From Corynespora cassiicola (lineage: Eukaryota; Ascomycota; Dothideomycetes; Pleosporales; Corynesporascaceae): 64,000 bases of DNA. The notes under the pieces are model-generated. The model was given only the letters and a program-made list of their open reading frames with translations, was not told the origin of the DNA and searched no databases. Every line of letters starts with the position of its first letter. The stretch's first letter is position 1. Both the position numbers and the translations under genes were made by a program. The stretch spans positions 1,426,001 to 1,490,000 of the forward strand of contig JAEUWY010000005.1 in NCBI GenBank assembly GCA_022059125.1, read 5' to 3'. This document shows positions 1 to 10,465 of the stretch, one piece after another.

Positions 1-404
1 CTTGTGGCGGGCGATGTTGCTGTAGCGGGGGAGCTTGCGGAGAGGAGATGTTCAAGCGCTGGAAATCCGACGCCCAATCCGGAGCTTGGGGGGCTTGCGC
101 GAACTGTGGAGGAGGTGGCGCATGTGAGAGATGCGGAGGGAGGTGGAAGTCGGGCTGAGGCGGGCCAGCGTGCCCAGCTTGAAAGGCGTCGAACTCGGGG
201 TCTAAAGCGCCAGCATTTGGCCCAAGTGATGATCTAAAGCCCTGCTAGAAAGTTAGATGTGTGCTGCACAGTTTGCGACTGAGTCCTGACTTGGGCGGGA
301 GTATGGCGACTAGTCAGGCGGTCCTGCTGTAGGGTCCTGTCGACCGAAGAGTGTTTTTGGAAGTTCTGGAGTGCATTTGAAGGTCCACAGAGAGCGTCTG
401 CCAT
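1..404 (-). CDS. PEX20: Peroxin 20, N-terminal part (cut by window edge)
   Basis: Co-receptor for PTS2 protein import into peroxisomes in fungi, acting with PEX7 in the cytosol and at the peroxisomal membrane. Exon 1 is 404..291 and begins MADALCGPSNALQNF. A 49-bp intron (290..242, GT..AG, with a CTAAC branch-like site) is followed by exon 2 from 241 to the window edge. About 118 residues are visible. The family hallmarks are present: a conserved Cys at residue 6 in the N-terminal segment (the ubiquitination and recycling site in this family), the segment SSVDRTLQQDRLTSR, then GFRSSLGPNAGALDPEF and a WxxxF-type motif (WASDFQRL) that in this family contacts PEX14/PEX13. The region between is rich in Pro, Gln and Ala. 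The C-terminal PEX7-binding part lies outside the window. The start has a good context (aaccATGG). Confidence 0.92.
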
Positions 405-1073
405 GGTTGCTAAAGGAAAGATCAGTATATTCTACAATTAATACAGTGCAAGAAGGACAGCGACGGAAAGAAGTGCGGCAACTGGACCGCTGTCTAACTT
501 GAGCCGAGGCTGTGTTCAGTCGCCGATCGCCTAAGATTCCGAGCACGTGAGTCAACCCCGGAATGATGCACACGTCTCGCTCACGTGCCGCTATCCGGCC
601 TGGAGACGGTCTCGGATCTGGGATCCCGGTTTTACATATTCGCGCGTGCGCAGCGCCTAGCCAAGATTTTGGCACGCTTATTCACCACGCCCTTCATCTG
701 AGCAATAATCCAAGGTCGGTACGGTAGCACAAGACCGGTGAGAAGCTGATGCCAGCAGTGCGCAGGTCTCTCCGTCGTGTCGGAAACCGGTGGCAAAGCT
801 GAGAAGTAGAAATCATCGGATCGTGGCAATGTTTGTATGCATGATTTATTTGTTCGTGTAACTACCTGAGATATGCCTAACGTACTTGAATTACTCATCT
901 AACCTCGGGCGAGTAGAGATGGGATGAATGACAAAACGATAGAATGGGAAAAGGTATAAGCAAGAAACCATAAAATGACACCTCGCCAAATGGCTCAAAA
1001 TTGGTAAAGCGAAGACAGTGCAGGCATGAATCTCACTTGGGGTTGATTGTGCGGCCGTCCGGGTGCAGTTCTT
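405..1073. other. Intergenic: PEX20 upstream region and 3' side of the coiled-coil gene
   Basis: Holds the promoter of the leftward PEX20 gene and the 3' region of the next minus-strand gene. No further gene, repeat or RNA was recognised. Confidence 0.5.
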
Positions 1074-3035
1074 TCAATAGAACATTTCCTTGATGCCGAC
1101 AACTCTCTTGGGGGGCGAGCTGCGGCGGCGAGATGGAGAGCGAGACACAGACTTGTTGCGGCGACGCACCCAGGCGTACTCGGGCTTTCCGCGGTCGCTA
1201 CGCTCTTCAATCAACAAGCGAGTGCCACCCCGAGAGCGAAGGCGGCGGGAGTGTTCAAAGAGAATTTCCGTTTCAGTTGAATCCATCTCGCGAAGAATGA
1301 TGAGGTAGTTGGGGTCGCCCTGCGAGGTGATTAGTCCCTATGGCATACACTGTGTTCGAATCCAACTCACCCTGTCTACTTCGTATGGGATTTCGTAGTA
1401 ATGTAGAGTGTCCACGGACAGATGGTCCTTGTGCACCTTGACATAAGTCGGCTGGTGTGTCAGGCGCGGGAGCGGGTTGAGGGGCGACATGCCCTGTTGA
1501 AGCTTCTTGGTCTCCTCTGGGTTAAGCATGGCTTGAATCTGGTTCTCTTGGAAGCCAAACCCTGCCAAGCGTTTGCGCATCTGCTCCTCCAGCTCCTTGT
1601 CCTCCTTCTCCTTCTTGGCCTTGGCTGCCTCCTCCTGTTCCTTTTGCTTGCGGAGGAACTTCTCCCATTCCTCCTTCTCCTTCTTCTTCTGCTTCTCCTC
1701 ATCCAGCCGTATCTGCAACAGGAGTGCCTCACGCTCCTGCCTCGCCTTCTCCGCATCAACCACTTTCTTGCGCTCGTACTCGGCGACGATACGTTCGCGC
1801 TCCTCCCTGGCAGCCTTTTCTTCTGCGGCCTTCTTCTTGTTGAACTCATCGACGGCCCGTTGGCGTGCCTCATTTGCCTCGCGCGCTTCCTTTTCCCGCT
1901 TGAGCTGATTCTCCATGATGATCTTCTTGCGCTCTTCCTCGGCAGCTTTGGCCTCTTCGGCTTGCTTCCTCTGGTCCTGTTCCTTCTTGAGCTCCCACTC
2001 TTTCCTGAGGCGTTCCTTTTCGGCCTTTTCCTTTGCTTCCTTTTCCTCGCGGTCCTGCTTTTCCTTGAGATACTGGAGCTGCATCTTCTTCCGGAGCAGG
2101 TCTTCATGTTCCTCTTGCTCCCTCCGCTCTTCGGCTTCTTTCAAGCGCTCGTTGGCCAACTCGAGTCTCCACTTGTCTTTCTCATGGCCGTACTTGAGGT
2201 CGGAGGCTTCCTTCTTGATGCGCTCCTTCTCGAGCTCCAGCTTCCACTTGTCATGGTCGCTGCCATATTTGAGTTCGGCAACCTCCTTCCTGATGCGCTC
2301 CTTCTCGAGCTCCAGCTTCCACTTGTCATGGTCGCTGCCGTATTTGAGCTCGGCGGCTTCCTTCCTGAGGCGCTCCCTCTCCATGTCCAACTTCCACTTG
2401 TCTTGGTCGCTGCCATATTTGCGTTCGGCAGCCTCCTTGAGACGCTCATTCTCCAGCTCCAGCTTCCACTTGTCTTGGTCGCTGCCATATTTGCGTTCGG
2501 CAGCCTCCTTGAGACGCTCATTCTCCAGCTCCAGCTTCCACTTCTCAAAGTCAGGGCTAGGTGAGGGCTGCCTGTGGTGGTCGTGGTGGTGGTCGTGATG
2601 GTCGTGGTAATGGTGGGCGGAGCGTGAGCGATCGCGCCTGTCCCTGGCAATATCCAGCCTCAGCTGGGCGATTTCGTCTTCGAGTGCAACATCCTCGGCC
2701 AATCTGCGTTGACGACCGCGGGGCTCCATCCGAGGGCTGGGGTTGGCGCTCCGCTGGTCGGTACGCACGTTCGGGTTGCTCTCGTTGTCGTTGCGAGTGG
2801 TGTTGTAGATGGTAACGTTCGGCACTGGCGCATGGCCCTGGGAGCGGGTACGATGAAGGCCGGTGGAGTAGACGTGAGTTTCGGGGACCAGCAGGTCGCT
2901 ACGGCGAGCGTAGAGATCGTCCCGGACCCTGCGCGGCGGTGACTTGGGCCGTGGAGCGCGCACATGGCGAGCACCGCTTATCTGGTGGCTGTGATACCAC
3001 TCATCGTCCTCGTCGAAGAAGTCGGCAGGAGGCAT
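1074..3035 (-). CDS. Repeat-containing coiled-coil protein, function unknown
   Basis: Two exons: 3035..1371 and 1319..1074, joined across a 51-bp in-frame intron (1370..1320, GTGAGT..CGCAG). The predicted protein has 636 residues. Without the splice the first reading frame ends falsely at TQCMP. The joined C-terminus reads DRGDPNYLIILREMDSTE, then a basic Arg/Ser-rich tail ending VVGIKEMFY. Residues about 1-110 are low complexity. They are followed by a His-rich stretch (HYHDHHDHHHDHH) and then about six tandem copies of a 24-25 residue unit with core DKWKLELENERLKEAAE. A long charged Glu/Lys/Arg coiled coil follows, to about residue 490. No signal peptide or membrane segment is seen, so it is probably a soluble structural or scaffolding protein. 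I know similar proteins only as fungal hypotheticals, and no function is claimed. Confidence 0.85.
2121..2550 (-). repeat. Tandem 72-75 bp coding repeats
   Basis: About six in-frame copies of a unit encoding YGSDxDKWKLELExERLxKEAAE. The two copies nearest the N-terminus (around 2401-2550) are almost identical at DNA level with a 72-bp period. The later copies are more diverged, and some carry an extra codon. This suggests a recent local duplication at one end of the array. Confidence 0.85.
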
Positions 3036-5473
3036 GGCTGGAAGAGAGACAGCGGGGGAGCGGGGGAGTTGAAGCTGCCTGTATGACTACAGAGGGGAAT
3101 GGGCCTGGAGTAAAGCAAAAGGCAACAGTATTGGTGGTCAAGTGACTGGGGCAAGGGCGAAGGCGTGGGCGTGGGCGTGGGCGTGGGCGGCGGGGTGGGG
3201 GGGTAGGTAGATGGTCCCCACGGCAAAAGCAAGCTGACACGGCGGCGACAGCAACGATGGCGGCGGCGGAATGGAACAAGGCAGCAAGGGCGGGAATGGG
3301 AAGAAGGAGGAAGAAGAGACAGCGGCCACAGATGTGAAAATAAAGAGCAGGCGACGTCTTGGGGGCCAAATCCACGGCGGCCTGGCTGGCTAGTGTCATC
3401 AGGCAGCTGCTGGGGCTGAGGCCGGGACTTTGGTGCTGGTCTGGTGGCCCGCCATGGTGCATGGTGCATTTGCGCAACAGACTCAGCGACGGTGCGCATG
3501 CCGGCTGCTGTGGCCTGCGCCGCTTTGCGTCTGTCTTGCACCTGTTTGCGCCGCTGTGCCCGCCCAAACGCAGCCGGTGGTGTTGCGGGCGAGTCGACGA
3601 GGGGCCGTCCATCCAAGCCGCTGGCAGGCTAAATTTGGCATCTGGCATTTGGCATTTGGCTGTTGGCCGTCCCCTCCCGCGCGCCAGACGGGCCATCTCC
3701 TGTTCGAGACGGCGGGGCGGTAAGGCCAGCCCCCGGCCACTTTCTCCCCAGCCTCAGAGATCGACGCCGCCCGTCGCAGCACCCACCTGATTTCCTGTCG
3801 CCTGTCCAGCCGTGCCTTGCTCTCTCCCACCTGTTTCAGCGCCAGAGTCAGCACGGGAGCGCCTCTTGAAACACTCTGCTCGTGTGCGCTGGTGCTCCCA
3901 GTCGTGACCTGCCTCCTCTGCATCAAGCTTCATGTGCGCCGTCAGCGACATCGGCACCGTCGCTGCGCTAACTGGCCTCTGTTCAGCTCGAGCCATCGGC
4001 GGCTTTTTGATGCCAGTAGCGTAGCCATGCACGCCTGCCTCAGCCGCACCTCCAATTTTGTCCTCTTCTGGGCCGAGCCGAGCGACGCTTCGACGAGTCG
4101 CAAGGCTGATTTCAACCTTCCCTCTGCCCTGCCCGACCCCGATCTATAGCACTGTTCCCACCTCGAACTCTGTGGGTCGTCTAATTTCCGCATGCGATGC
4201 CTGTACGCTTGTTTGGGGGCCGTTTATGCGTCTTATCATTCCACAACGTCTTGTCCTTTGATGGTTGGCTGTTGGTCTAGCCGTCGGAAAAACCGGGATC
4301 GACCCTTTTGTCTTCCCACTACTGCATTTGCGCGCGCCAGCCGTGTGAGGAAAGCTCCATGATCTGGGCATGGCAGCGTGGAAAGTAAAGCCCAAGAGAA
4401 GGAGCCCGATACAGTCAGCATGGTGTACGTGGCGCCGGGTAGTACCTTGAAGCCCACTTCGACTCCAGATTCGTAAATCCTGGCATGCTTGCAGCGGAAA
4501 CGACCAATACCCAAGCAAGCCCGTCTTTCTTATGCAACCGTCACCTACTCGTATATCAATCGCGATTCAGCACCATTACAGCATGCCGTTATCTTGGGTT
4601 ACTGCGACCACAATGAACCTGGCCAGTCTACCGGTTCTTGTCCGCCAGGATTCGATGGCGTGCCGCTGTGAGGATTCATTATACTCGATCCGGTAAAAGC
4701 TGGCCGTTGTCTCATACTCTTGTTGTCAGATATTTCAAGCGTAGAAAAGTGGGTATCCAGAAGGCATGCACGCGTTGATAAAACAAGGTCAGTGTGCTTG
4801 CCAGCCCTGGGCACGGGTGAACTGGGCAGCGACGTCTGCTCGCTACCCTCTCACTGGAGCTCTTGATCTCATGTAGACATTAAGAGACTGGGCCGTGTAG
4901 GGTTGCTGAGCTGGATCTACTGTTAGGTCCCGAGTTATCAAGGGGGTTATCCTGAATCCGCCATATGGTAGTACCTAACACAACGTTAGTTGACTGGTAG
5001 GGAGAGACGATCCGTTCCAAGCCAGAGGTTTGACAGCGAATACGACGACCAAATGCATCAAGGGCTTTCAATGGATAGTGAAAATGATTCTGCCTTGTTT
5101 GTAAACCCAAAAGATCTCAAAAGACGAAAGGTAATAGGCCATCGTGTCAGCAAGCGACGTCGCATGAATTGTTCAAGAGGTAAAATCTCCATGCTTCCTG
5201 GTCCTTGAGAGGGGGCGGGGTCATGAGTTCAGTCACGTAAGCAGAATGGGCGGCATGATAACAACCAAAGAGTGCGTGTGTTTTCGGAAGTGGACCAGAT
5301 TTATGATGCCTATGGCTCGTCTACTTCTTCGACCAAGTCTGATGCTTTGAGGGTTCGTCGGATTATAAGACCAGTTGATGGACATATCTTCGTGAGTCCC
5401 CTCGTTGAATAATCGGCCTGGGTTAGGACCTACTAGGGGTTCCTGGCCGTGCTTTCCTCTGAACCCCACCTCT
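3036..5473. other. Intergenic, 2.4 kb, with a GTGGGC repeat
   Basis: Lies between the start of the coiled-coil gene and the end of the prefoldin gene. The part next to 3036 should hold the coiled-coil promoter. A short tandem repeat of GTGGGC (about 3165-3190) and other GC-rich low-complexity sequence lie there. No gene was recognised on either strand. The short open frames have no family resemblance. Confidence 0.5.
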
Positions 5474-5954
5474 TCAGTTACCGCCGGCACGAAGAACCTG
5501 CTCCAGACTGCTTTTGCTGTTCTCGTAGGTCTTCTCCAAATAATCCTCTTTCTTGTCGAGATTGGTCATTTCGGACTTGAGGCCCTCGCTTTCAGATACC
5601 AGTCTTTTCTGGACATCTGAGATGGGCGTGCACACGAACCTGCTGGCCATCAGATGGACCCAACAGCGGGGAGGGGCTGGGTTTACATCTTGCCTATGCC
5701 CTCGTAGACTTTGGTGTCCTTGGGGAGAGACCCAACTTCAGTAGCAGTCAACTGCAACATTCGGTTTTCCCGAGCCTTGGCGGCCTTTTGTTGCTTGACA
5801 ATGGCGAGCTGCTGCTCGGCGAAGGCCTTTTTCTGGCCAATCTCTTGCAGAATCTACGTACAGGCGTCATGTCAGGGATCAAAATTCGGAGAGGGACCAG
5901 GGATGAGCCAGAACACAGACTCACCTTCTGCAGAGCCTCGTTCGGTATTGACAT
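5474..5954 (-). CDS. PFD1: Prefoldin subunit 1
   Basis: A beta-type subunit of the hexameric prefoldin (GimC) chaperone, which hands nascent actin and tubulin to the CCT chaperonin in the cytosol. Three exons: 5954..5925 (MSIPNEALQK), 5853..5687 and 5639..5474. The introns are 5924..5854 (71 bp, GTGAGT..GTAG) and 5686..5640 (47 bp, GTAAAC..GCAG). The predicted protein has 120 residues, against 122 for the human protein. The layout is typical: an N-terminal helix (ILQEIGQKKAFAEQQLAIVK), the hairpin motif VYEGIGKMFVCTP spanning the second intron, then a C-terminal helix ending LEKTYENSKSSLEQVL. No exon is longer than 170 bp. The beta-tubulin gene, a client of this chaperone, lies about 2 kb away, which is probably coincidence. 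Confidence 0.9.
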
Positions 5955-6386
5955 GATGGGTATGCGGGGGTCTTGGGCCGTGGGTGCGTAGATGTCGAGT
6001 GCAGAGATGGGCCTTCTCGGTTAGTGTTGCGACGCCTCGGCACCGGCCTGAGGCAGCGTGCGACGTCATTGGCTGCCCTGCCCTGCGCCTGCCCTGTGAA
6101 ACCAGATACTCCAGCATGACGGACGGCGGCCGTGTCATGCGGCTGGTGAAAAGGTCCTTTTCTACTACACTCGCAGAAGCAGGCCAAGCCTCTTCTCCCT
6201 CTTCACGTACAGGACGCTTCGCTTTCTTACAGCCAACACAGCACTCGTCATCCTCTAGGCATGACAAAGTCATCGCATTGACCATCGCGCAGCAAACACA
6301 TTCCGAGTGCTCCGGACCCCAGCACATCGATCGCTTGACATCATCTTCTTATTCCTGAGTTTTCTACGGCAATATCCTTCCTCGCA
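5955..6386. promoter_or_regulatory. Divergent promoter, prefoldin 1 / ceramidase
   Basis: A 432-bp gap between two genes transcribed away from each other must hold both promoters. No specific binding site was identified. Confidence 0.4.
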
Positions 6387-7553
6387 ATGGCGGCGAGCAT
6401 ATTCTCTCGGCTGCCCTCTTTTCCTTATCCACCCGTGGGCCAACATGGACGATGGTCTCCCGTAACATCCACCCTGAACTGGTGTGAAGAGGTCGGCCCG
6501 CCAGCCTCACCGGATGGGCGCATTACTGACCCGTGCACAGGACTACTACTTGACTCCATACTCGGCAGAGATTGTGAACACGCTCACAAATCTCCTCTTC
6601 ATGTATCTGGCGAGCAAGGGCATTGCCAACTGTCTTGCCAACGGGCATGACAATGTGTTCTTGGTGGCCTTTGTCGGCTATCTCCTCGTCGGAACCGGAA
6701 GCTTTCTGTTCCATGCCACCCTAAAATGTAAGATGGCGTACAGCAGTCCTGCGTGATGTGACGCTGAGACATGTCCCAGATCCCATGCAGCTCGTCGACG
6801 AGCTTTCAATGATTTACACCACTTGCTTGATGTGCTACGCGACCTTTTCTTACGGCAAGTCTAAACGCTATTCACTCATCCTAGGCCTTTCGTTGGTGTC
6901 TCTGGCGCTGTTCATCACGCTCTACTACCACTACCTCCAAGACCCAACATTCCATCAAAGCGCATATGCTCTACTCACGGCCGTTGTGCTATTCCGTAGT
7001 ATATGGGTCATGGAGGTAAACATCCGGCCCAAGTTTCAGTCGAGAGAGAGAAAAGCAGCGAACCCGCGCTCAAACGGAGCCGCAAGAGGTGCGCAGGAGC
7101 GCGAACAAGTCAGAGATGGCCAGATTGTCCGCAAAATGTGGGCCATGATAGCTTTTGGGCTGAGCATCTTCCTGGGAGGATTTGCCGTGTGGACACTGGA
7201 TAACGAGTTCTGCAGCACGCTGCGCAAGTGGCGGAGAGAAGTGGGAATGCCATGGGGCTTCTTGCTGGAAGGACATGGCTGGTGGTGAGTGCAAAGTAAA
7301 AACCTCCTTTTCCGAGGCGATATGCTGATCGGCGCCCAGGCACCTGATGACGGGAGTTGGGGCATACTTTTACATTGTCTGGGGGATTTGGCTGCGACAC
7401 TGCCTGAACTACAAGCAGGACGACTACGAGCTGGTGTGGCCGGGATGGACGACGATGCCCCTGGTTGTCAAACGACGCAGGTCGAGCGCGGATAGCCGTG
7501 CCAATGGTCGTACCAACGGCCACACCAATGGGGCGGCAAAGAAGAACGTCTGA
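6387..7553 (+). CDS. Alkaline ceramidase (YPC1/YDC1 family)
   Basis: Hydrolyses (phyto/dihydro)ceramide to a long-chain base and a fatty acid in the ER/Golgi membrane. Four exons: 6387-6491, 6541-6727, 6780-7284 and 7340-7553. The introns are 49, 52 and 55 bp, all GT-AG. The predicted protein has 336 residues. The conserved N-terminal segment WSPVTSTLNWCEEDYYLTPY is restored by the first splice. The second splice restores GTGSFLFHATLKYPMQLVDE and the third HGWWHLMTGVGAYF. Together these supply the conserved Ser, His, Asp and two His residues of the CREST/alkaline ceramidase superfamily that bind zinc and catalyse. Several hydrophobic membrane segments lie between. The C-terminus is a basic cytosolic tail rich in Asn and Gly. 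Whether it prefers phytoceramide or dihydroceramide cannot be told from sequence. Confidence 0.93.
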
Positions 7554-8002
7554 TGAACGGCTTTGCATAGCAGCACGCGGCGCATTGGGCGGGCCAATGC
7601 CGAGCCGTGCATATCTGCTCCATCGGGGGTGCGGGAGCGTGATTTCCAGCCATAGACGCGAGGGCGGACCATCCGATAGAGACATAGACGGCGCTCTGCA
7701 AGCAAACAAAGGCAGCACGGTAGATGAGCGAGCACGCCAGCCCTGCTGCCGCCGCGAAGCACTCGGGCGCGTACTTTTTCACTTGTGCAGATGTGAACAG
7801 AAAGCTGGTGCCTGTCGTGTCGTCGCGTAGCGAAGACGGGACTAGGCTAGCGTCGCACGGGCCATGCGCGCTGGTAAATAGATGCAGACCGCCTCTCTCC
7901 TCCCTCAACCTCTGCTCCACCCACACCACCCAGCAGCCTTCGCCTCCGACTCTTCTCGCATTCTCAGCTCCAGTAGCAACATTCAGCTCCCATCCAGCCA
8001 TC
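7554..8002. promoter_or_regulatory. Beta-tubulin upstream region
   Basis: A 449-bp gap between the ceramidase stop and the tubulin start. The last ~100 bp (about 7895-7960) is a strongly pyrimidine-rich stretch (ccctcaacctctgctccacc), typical of the transcription start region of highly expressed fungal genes. No other gene was seen. Confidence 0.4.
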
Positions 8003-9693
8003 ATGCGTGAGATTGTACGTATCCTCCTCCTGTCTGGCAAAATTCTCGCGCGTCCCCTGTGCCCCGCGTTTTGCCTCAGGGACAACACAACATTGGAGAA
8101 CCCTAGCTAACGTCGAGTCTTCTGCGCCAACAGGTTCACCTCCAGACCGGTCAATGCGTAAGTCTACCCCAAGATAGCCCATTGGGACTCTCACTGACGA
8201 TGCACAGGGTAACCAAATCGGTGCTGCCTTCTGGTATGTCGATCCGGCAAATGCCCCGTCGACGCGGAACGACAACTGACTCCATGTGTCTACAGGCAGC
8301 AGATTTCCGGCGAGCACGGTCTCGACGGATCCGGCGTGTAAGTTGGCTCTTATCCGACAGCCCACGAGGCCTTTTCGCGACACGAACTAACTGGGACTAG
8401 CTACAATGGCACCTCCGACCTCCAGTTGGAGCGCATGAACGTCTACTTCAACGAGGTTCGTGGCCAGGCTTTTGCTACGCGCGATGCTGACATGCTAACA
8501 ACAAGCAGGCTTCCGGTAACAAGTTCGTTCCCCGTGCCGTCCTCGTCGACTTGGAGCCCGGTACCATGGACGCCGTCCGTGCCGGCCCCTTTGGTCAGCT
8601 TTTCCGTCCCGACAACTTCGTCTTCGGCCAGTCTGGTGCCGGTAACAACTGGGCCAAGGGTCACTACACTGAGGGTGCCGAGTTGGTAGACCAGGTTCTC
8701 GATGTCGTCCGCCGTGAGGCCGAGGGCTGCGACTGCCTCCAGGGTTTCCAGATCACCCACTCTCTCGGTGGTGGAACTGGTGCTGGTATGGGTACCTTGC
8801 TGATCTCCAAGATCCGTGAGGAGTTCCCCGACCGTATGATGGCCACCTTCTCCGTCGTGCCATCCCCCAAGGTCTCCGACACCGTTGTCGAGCCTTACAA
8901 CGCTACCCTCTCCGTCCACCAGTTGGTCGAGAACTCTGATGAGACCTTCTGCATTGACAACGAGGCCCTCTACGACATCTGCATGAGGACTCTCAAGCTC
9001 AACAACCCCTCGTACGGCGACCTGAACCACCTGGTGTCCGCTGTCATGTCCGGCGTCACCACGTGCCTGCGTTTCCCTGGTCAGCTCAACTCTGACCTCA
9101 GGAAGTTGGCCGTCAACATGGTTCCCTTCCCTCGTCTCCACTTTTTCATGGTCGGCTTCGCTCCCCTGACCAGCCGCGGTGCCCACTCCTTCCGCGCCGT
9201 GTCCGTCCCCGAGTTGACCCAGCAGATGTTCGACCCCAAGAACATGATGGCTGCCTCTGACTTCCGCAATGGTCGCTACCTGACCTGCTCTGCCATCTTC
9301 CGTGGTAAGGTCTCCATGAAGGAGGTCGAGGACCAGATGCGCAACGTCCAGAACAAGAACTCGTCGTACTTCGTCGAGTGGATCCCCAACAACGTTCAGA
9401 CCGCTCTCTGCTCCATTCCCCCCCGCGGCCTCAAGATGTCGTCCACCTTTGTCGGCAACTCGACCTCGATCCAGGAGCTCTTCAAGCGTGTCGGTGATCA
9501 GTTCACTGCCATGTTCAGGCGCAAGGCTTTCTTGCATTGGTACACTGGTGAGGGCATGGACGAGATGGAGTTCACTGAGGCTGAGAGCAACATGAACGAC
9601 TTGGTCTCCGAGTACCAGCAGTACCAGGAGGCTTCCATCTCCGAGGGCGAGGAGGAGTACGACGAGGAGGCTCCTCTCGAGGCTGAGGAGTAG
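8003..9693 (+). CDS. Beta-tubulin
   Basis: Subunit of the alpha/beta-tubulin heterodimer that builds microtubules and binds exchangeable GTP. Six exons: 8003-8014, 8134-8157, 8208-8233, 8296-8337, 8401-8455 and 8509-9693, giving 447 residues, the usual fungal length. The first exon encodes only MREI, and His6 lies just after the first intron. The autoregulatory MREI start, the GTP-binding tubulin signature [10 protein letters not shown] (residues 140-149) and the acidic tail [16 protein letters not shown] are all present. The introns are 119, 50, 62, 63 and 53 bp and interrupt the first 55 codons, as in other Pezizomycotina. Codon use is strongly biased to C-ending codons, as expected for high expression. 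Residues linked to benzimidazole sensitivity are wild type: His6, Ala165, Phe167, Glu198, Phe200 and Leu240. Confidence 0.98.
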
Positions 9694-10465
9694 AGTGTCC
9701 CTCGACTATGATACCAAAGCATGTTGGCGTTTGGAGACAAAACCACGGTGATGCTACCATTCGTGCTTTGAGTTTCTTGGCTGTGTCCGGCAAAATCGCC
9801 GTGGATACGGGGCGATTCGTTGTTCCTGCTACAGGTGGTTTGAATGGAGGCATCATAGTAATCTTCAAGCGTAGGAGCGAGAACTCTTGTTAATGCAAAG
9901 ATTGTTCTAATCAATGAAATCATCACCAATACGTTAAAGATGTGCGCCTGCCTGGCCAATTACACATGTGTGAACTTTGTATAGTGATGTTCGCCAGAAG
10001 TCACATACCCGTGATTGCTTACCAAACAGAACAGGAAAAAGATGGCCTATGGGATTGGAAGTGTAGTGTTGCTTTGGGGTAGTGTTGCTTGGGCTGTCAA
10101 GGTGGTCTCAAGTGTAATTAAAGCTGCCATATCTATCTACAACCAACCTTGAGATGCAGAGAGAAAAAAAAAAGGAAATCAAGCCATCAACTTTTTTGGC
10201 GTCTGCCTGCCTGCCATGTGCAGACATTTGAGCGGAGAGTTGAATGCCCGCAGCCAACCAACGCCGCCGCTGTGCAAGTCATTGGTGAGTGTGTTGAATG
10301 AAAGGCTAGCCGAGGCATTGGACATGTGTCCTTGCCGGAGACTTTCATGGCCGTGGCCTTCCTTCGAGATGGGTATCCTCTCGAGCATACGACGTCCCGC
10401 TGGCCAGGACCGGTTCTTCGTGCTTCTCGTCGGACCCCATCACGCGACCTCTCGTATGCGGCCAT
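9694..10465. other. Intergenic between convergent tubulin and OPI3 genes
   Basis: Contains the 3' regions of two convergent genes. AT-richer than the flanks, with a short poly-A-like run near 10165. No gene recognised. Confidence 0.5.

Noticed and set aside
1353..1368. tRNA T-loop-like GTTCGAATCC on the plus strand
   Set aside because: No A box or stem pairing upstream. It lies in a well-supported intron on the other strand.
1422..2564. 380-codon Leu-rich plus-strand frame
   Set aside because: It is the exact antisense of the coiled-coil repeats. The Leu/Phe richness is the mirror of Lys/Glu codons.
8443..9537. 364-codon minus-strand frame
   Set aside because: Antisense of the beta-tubulin exon, opened by its strong codon bias.
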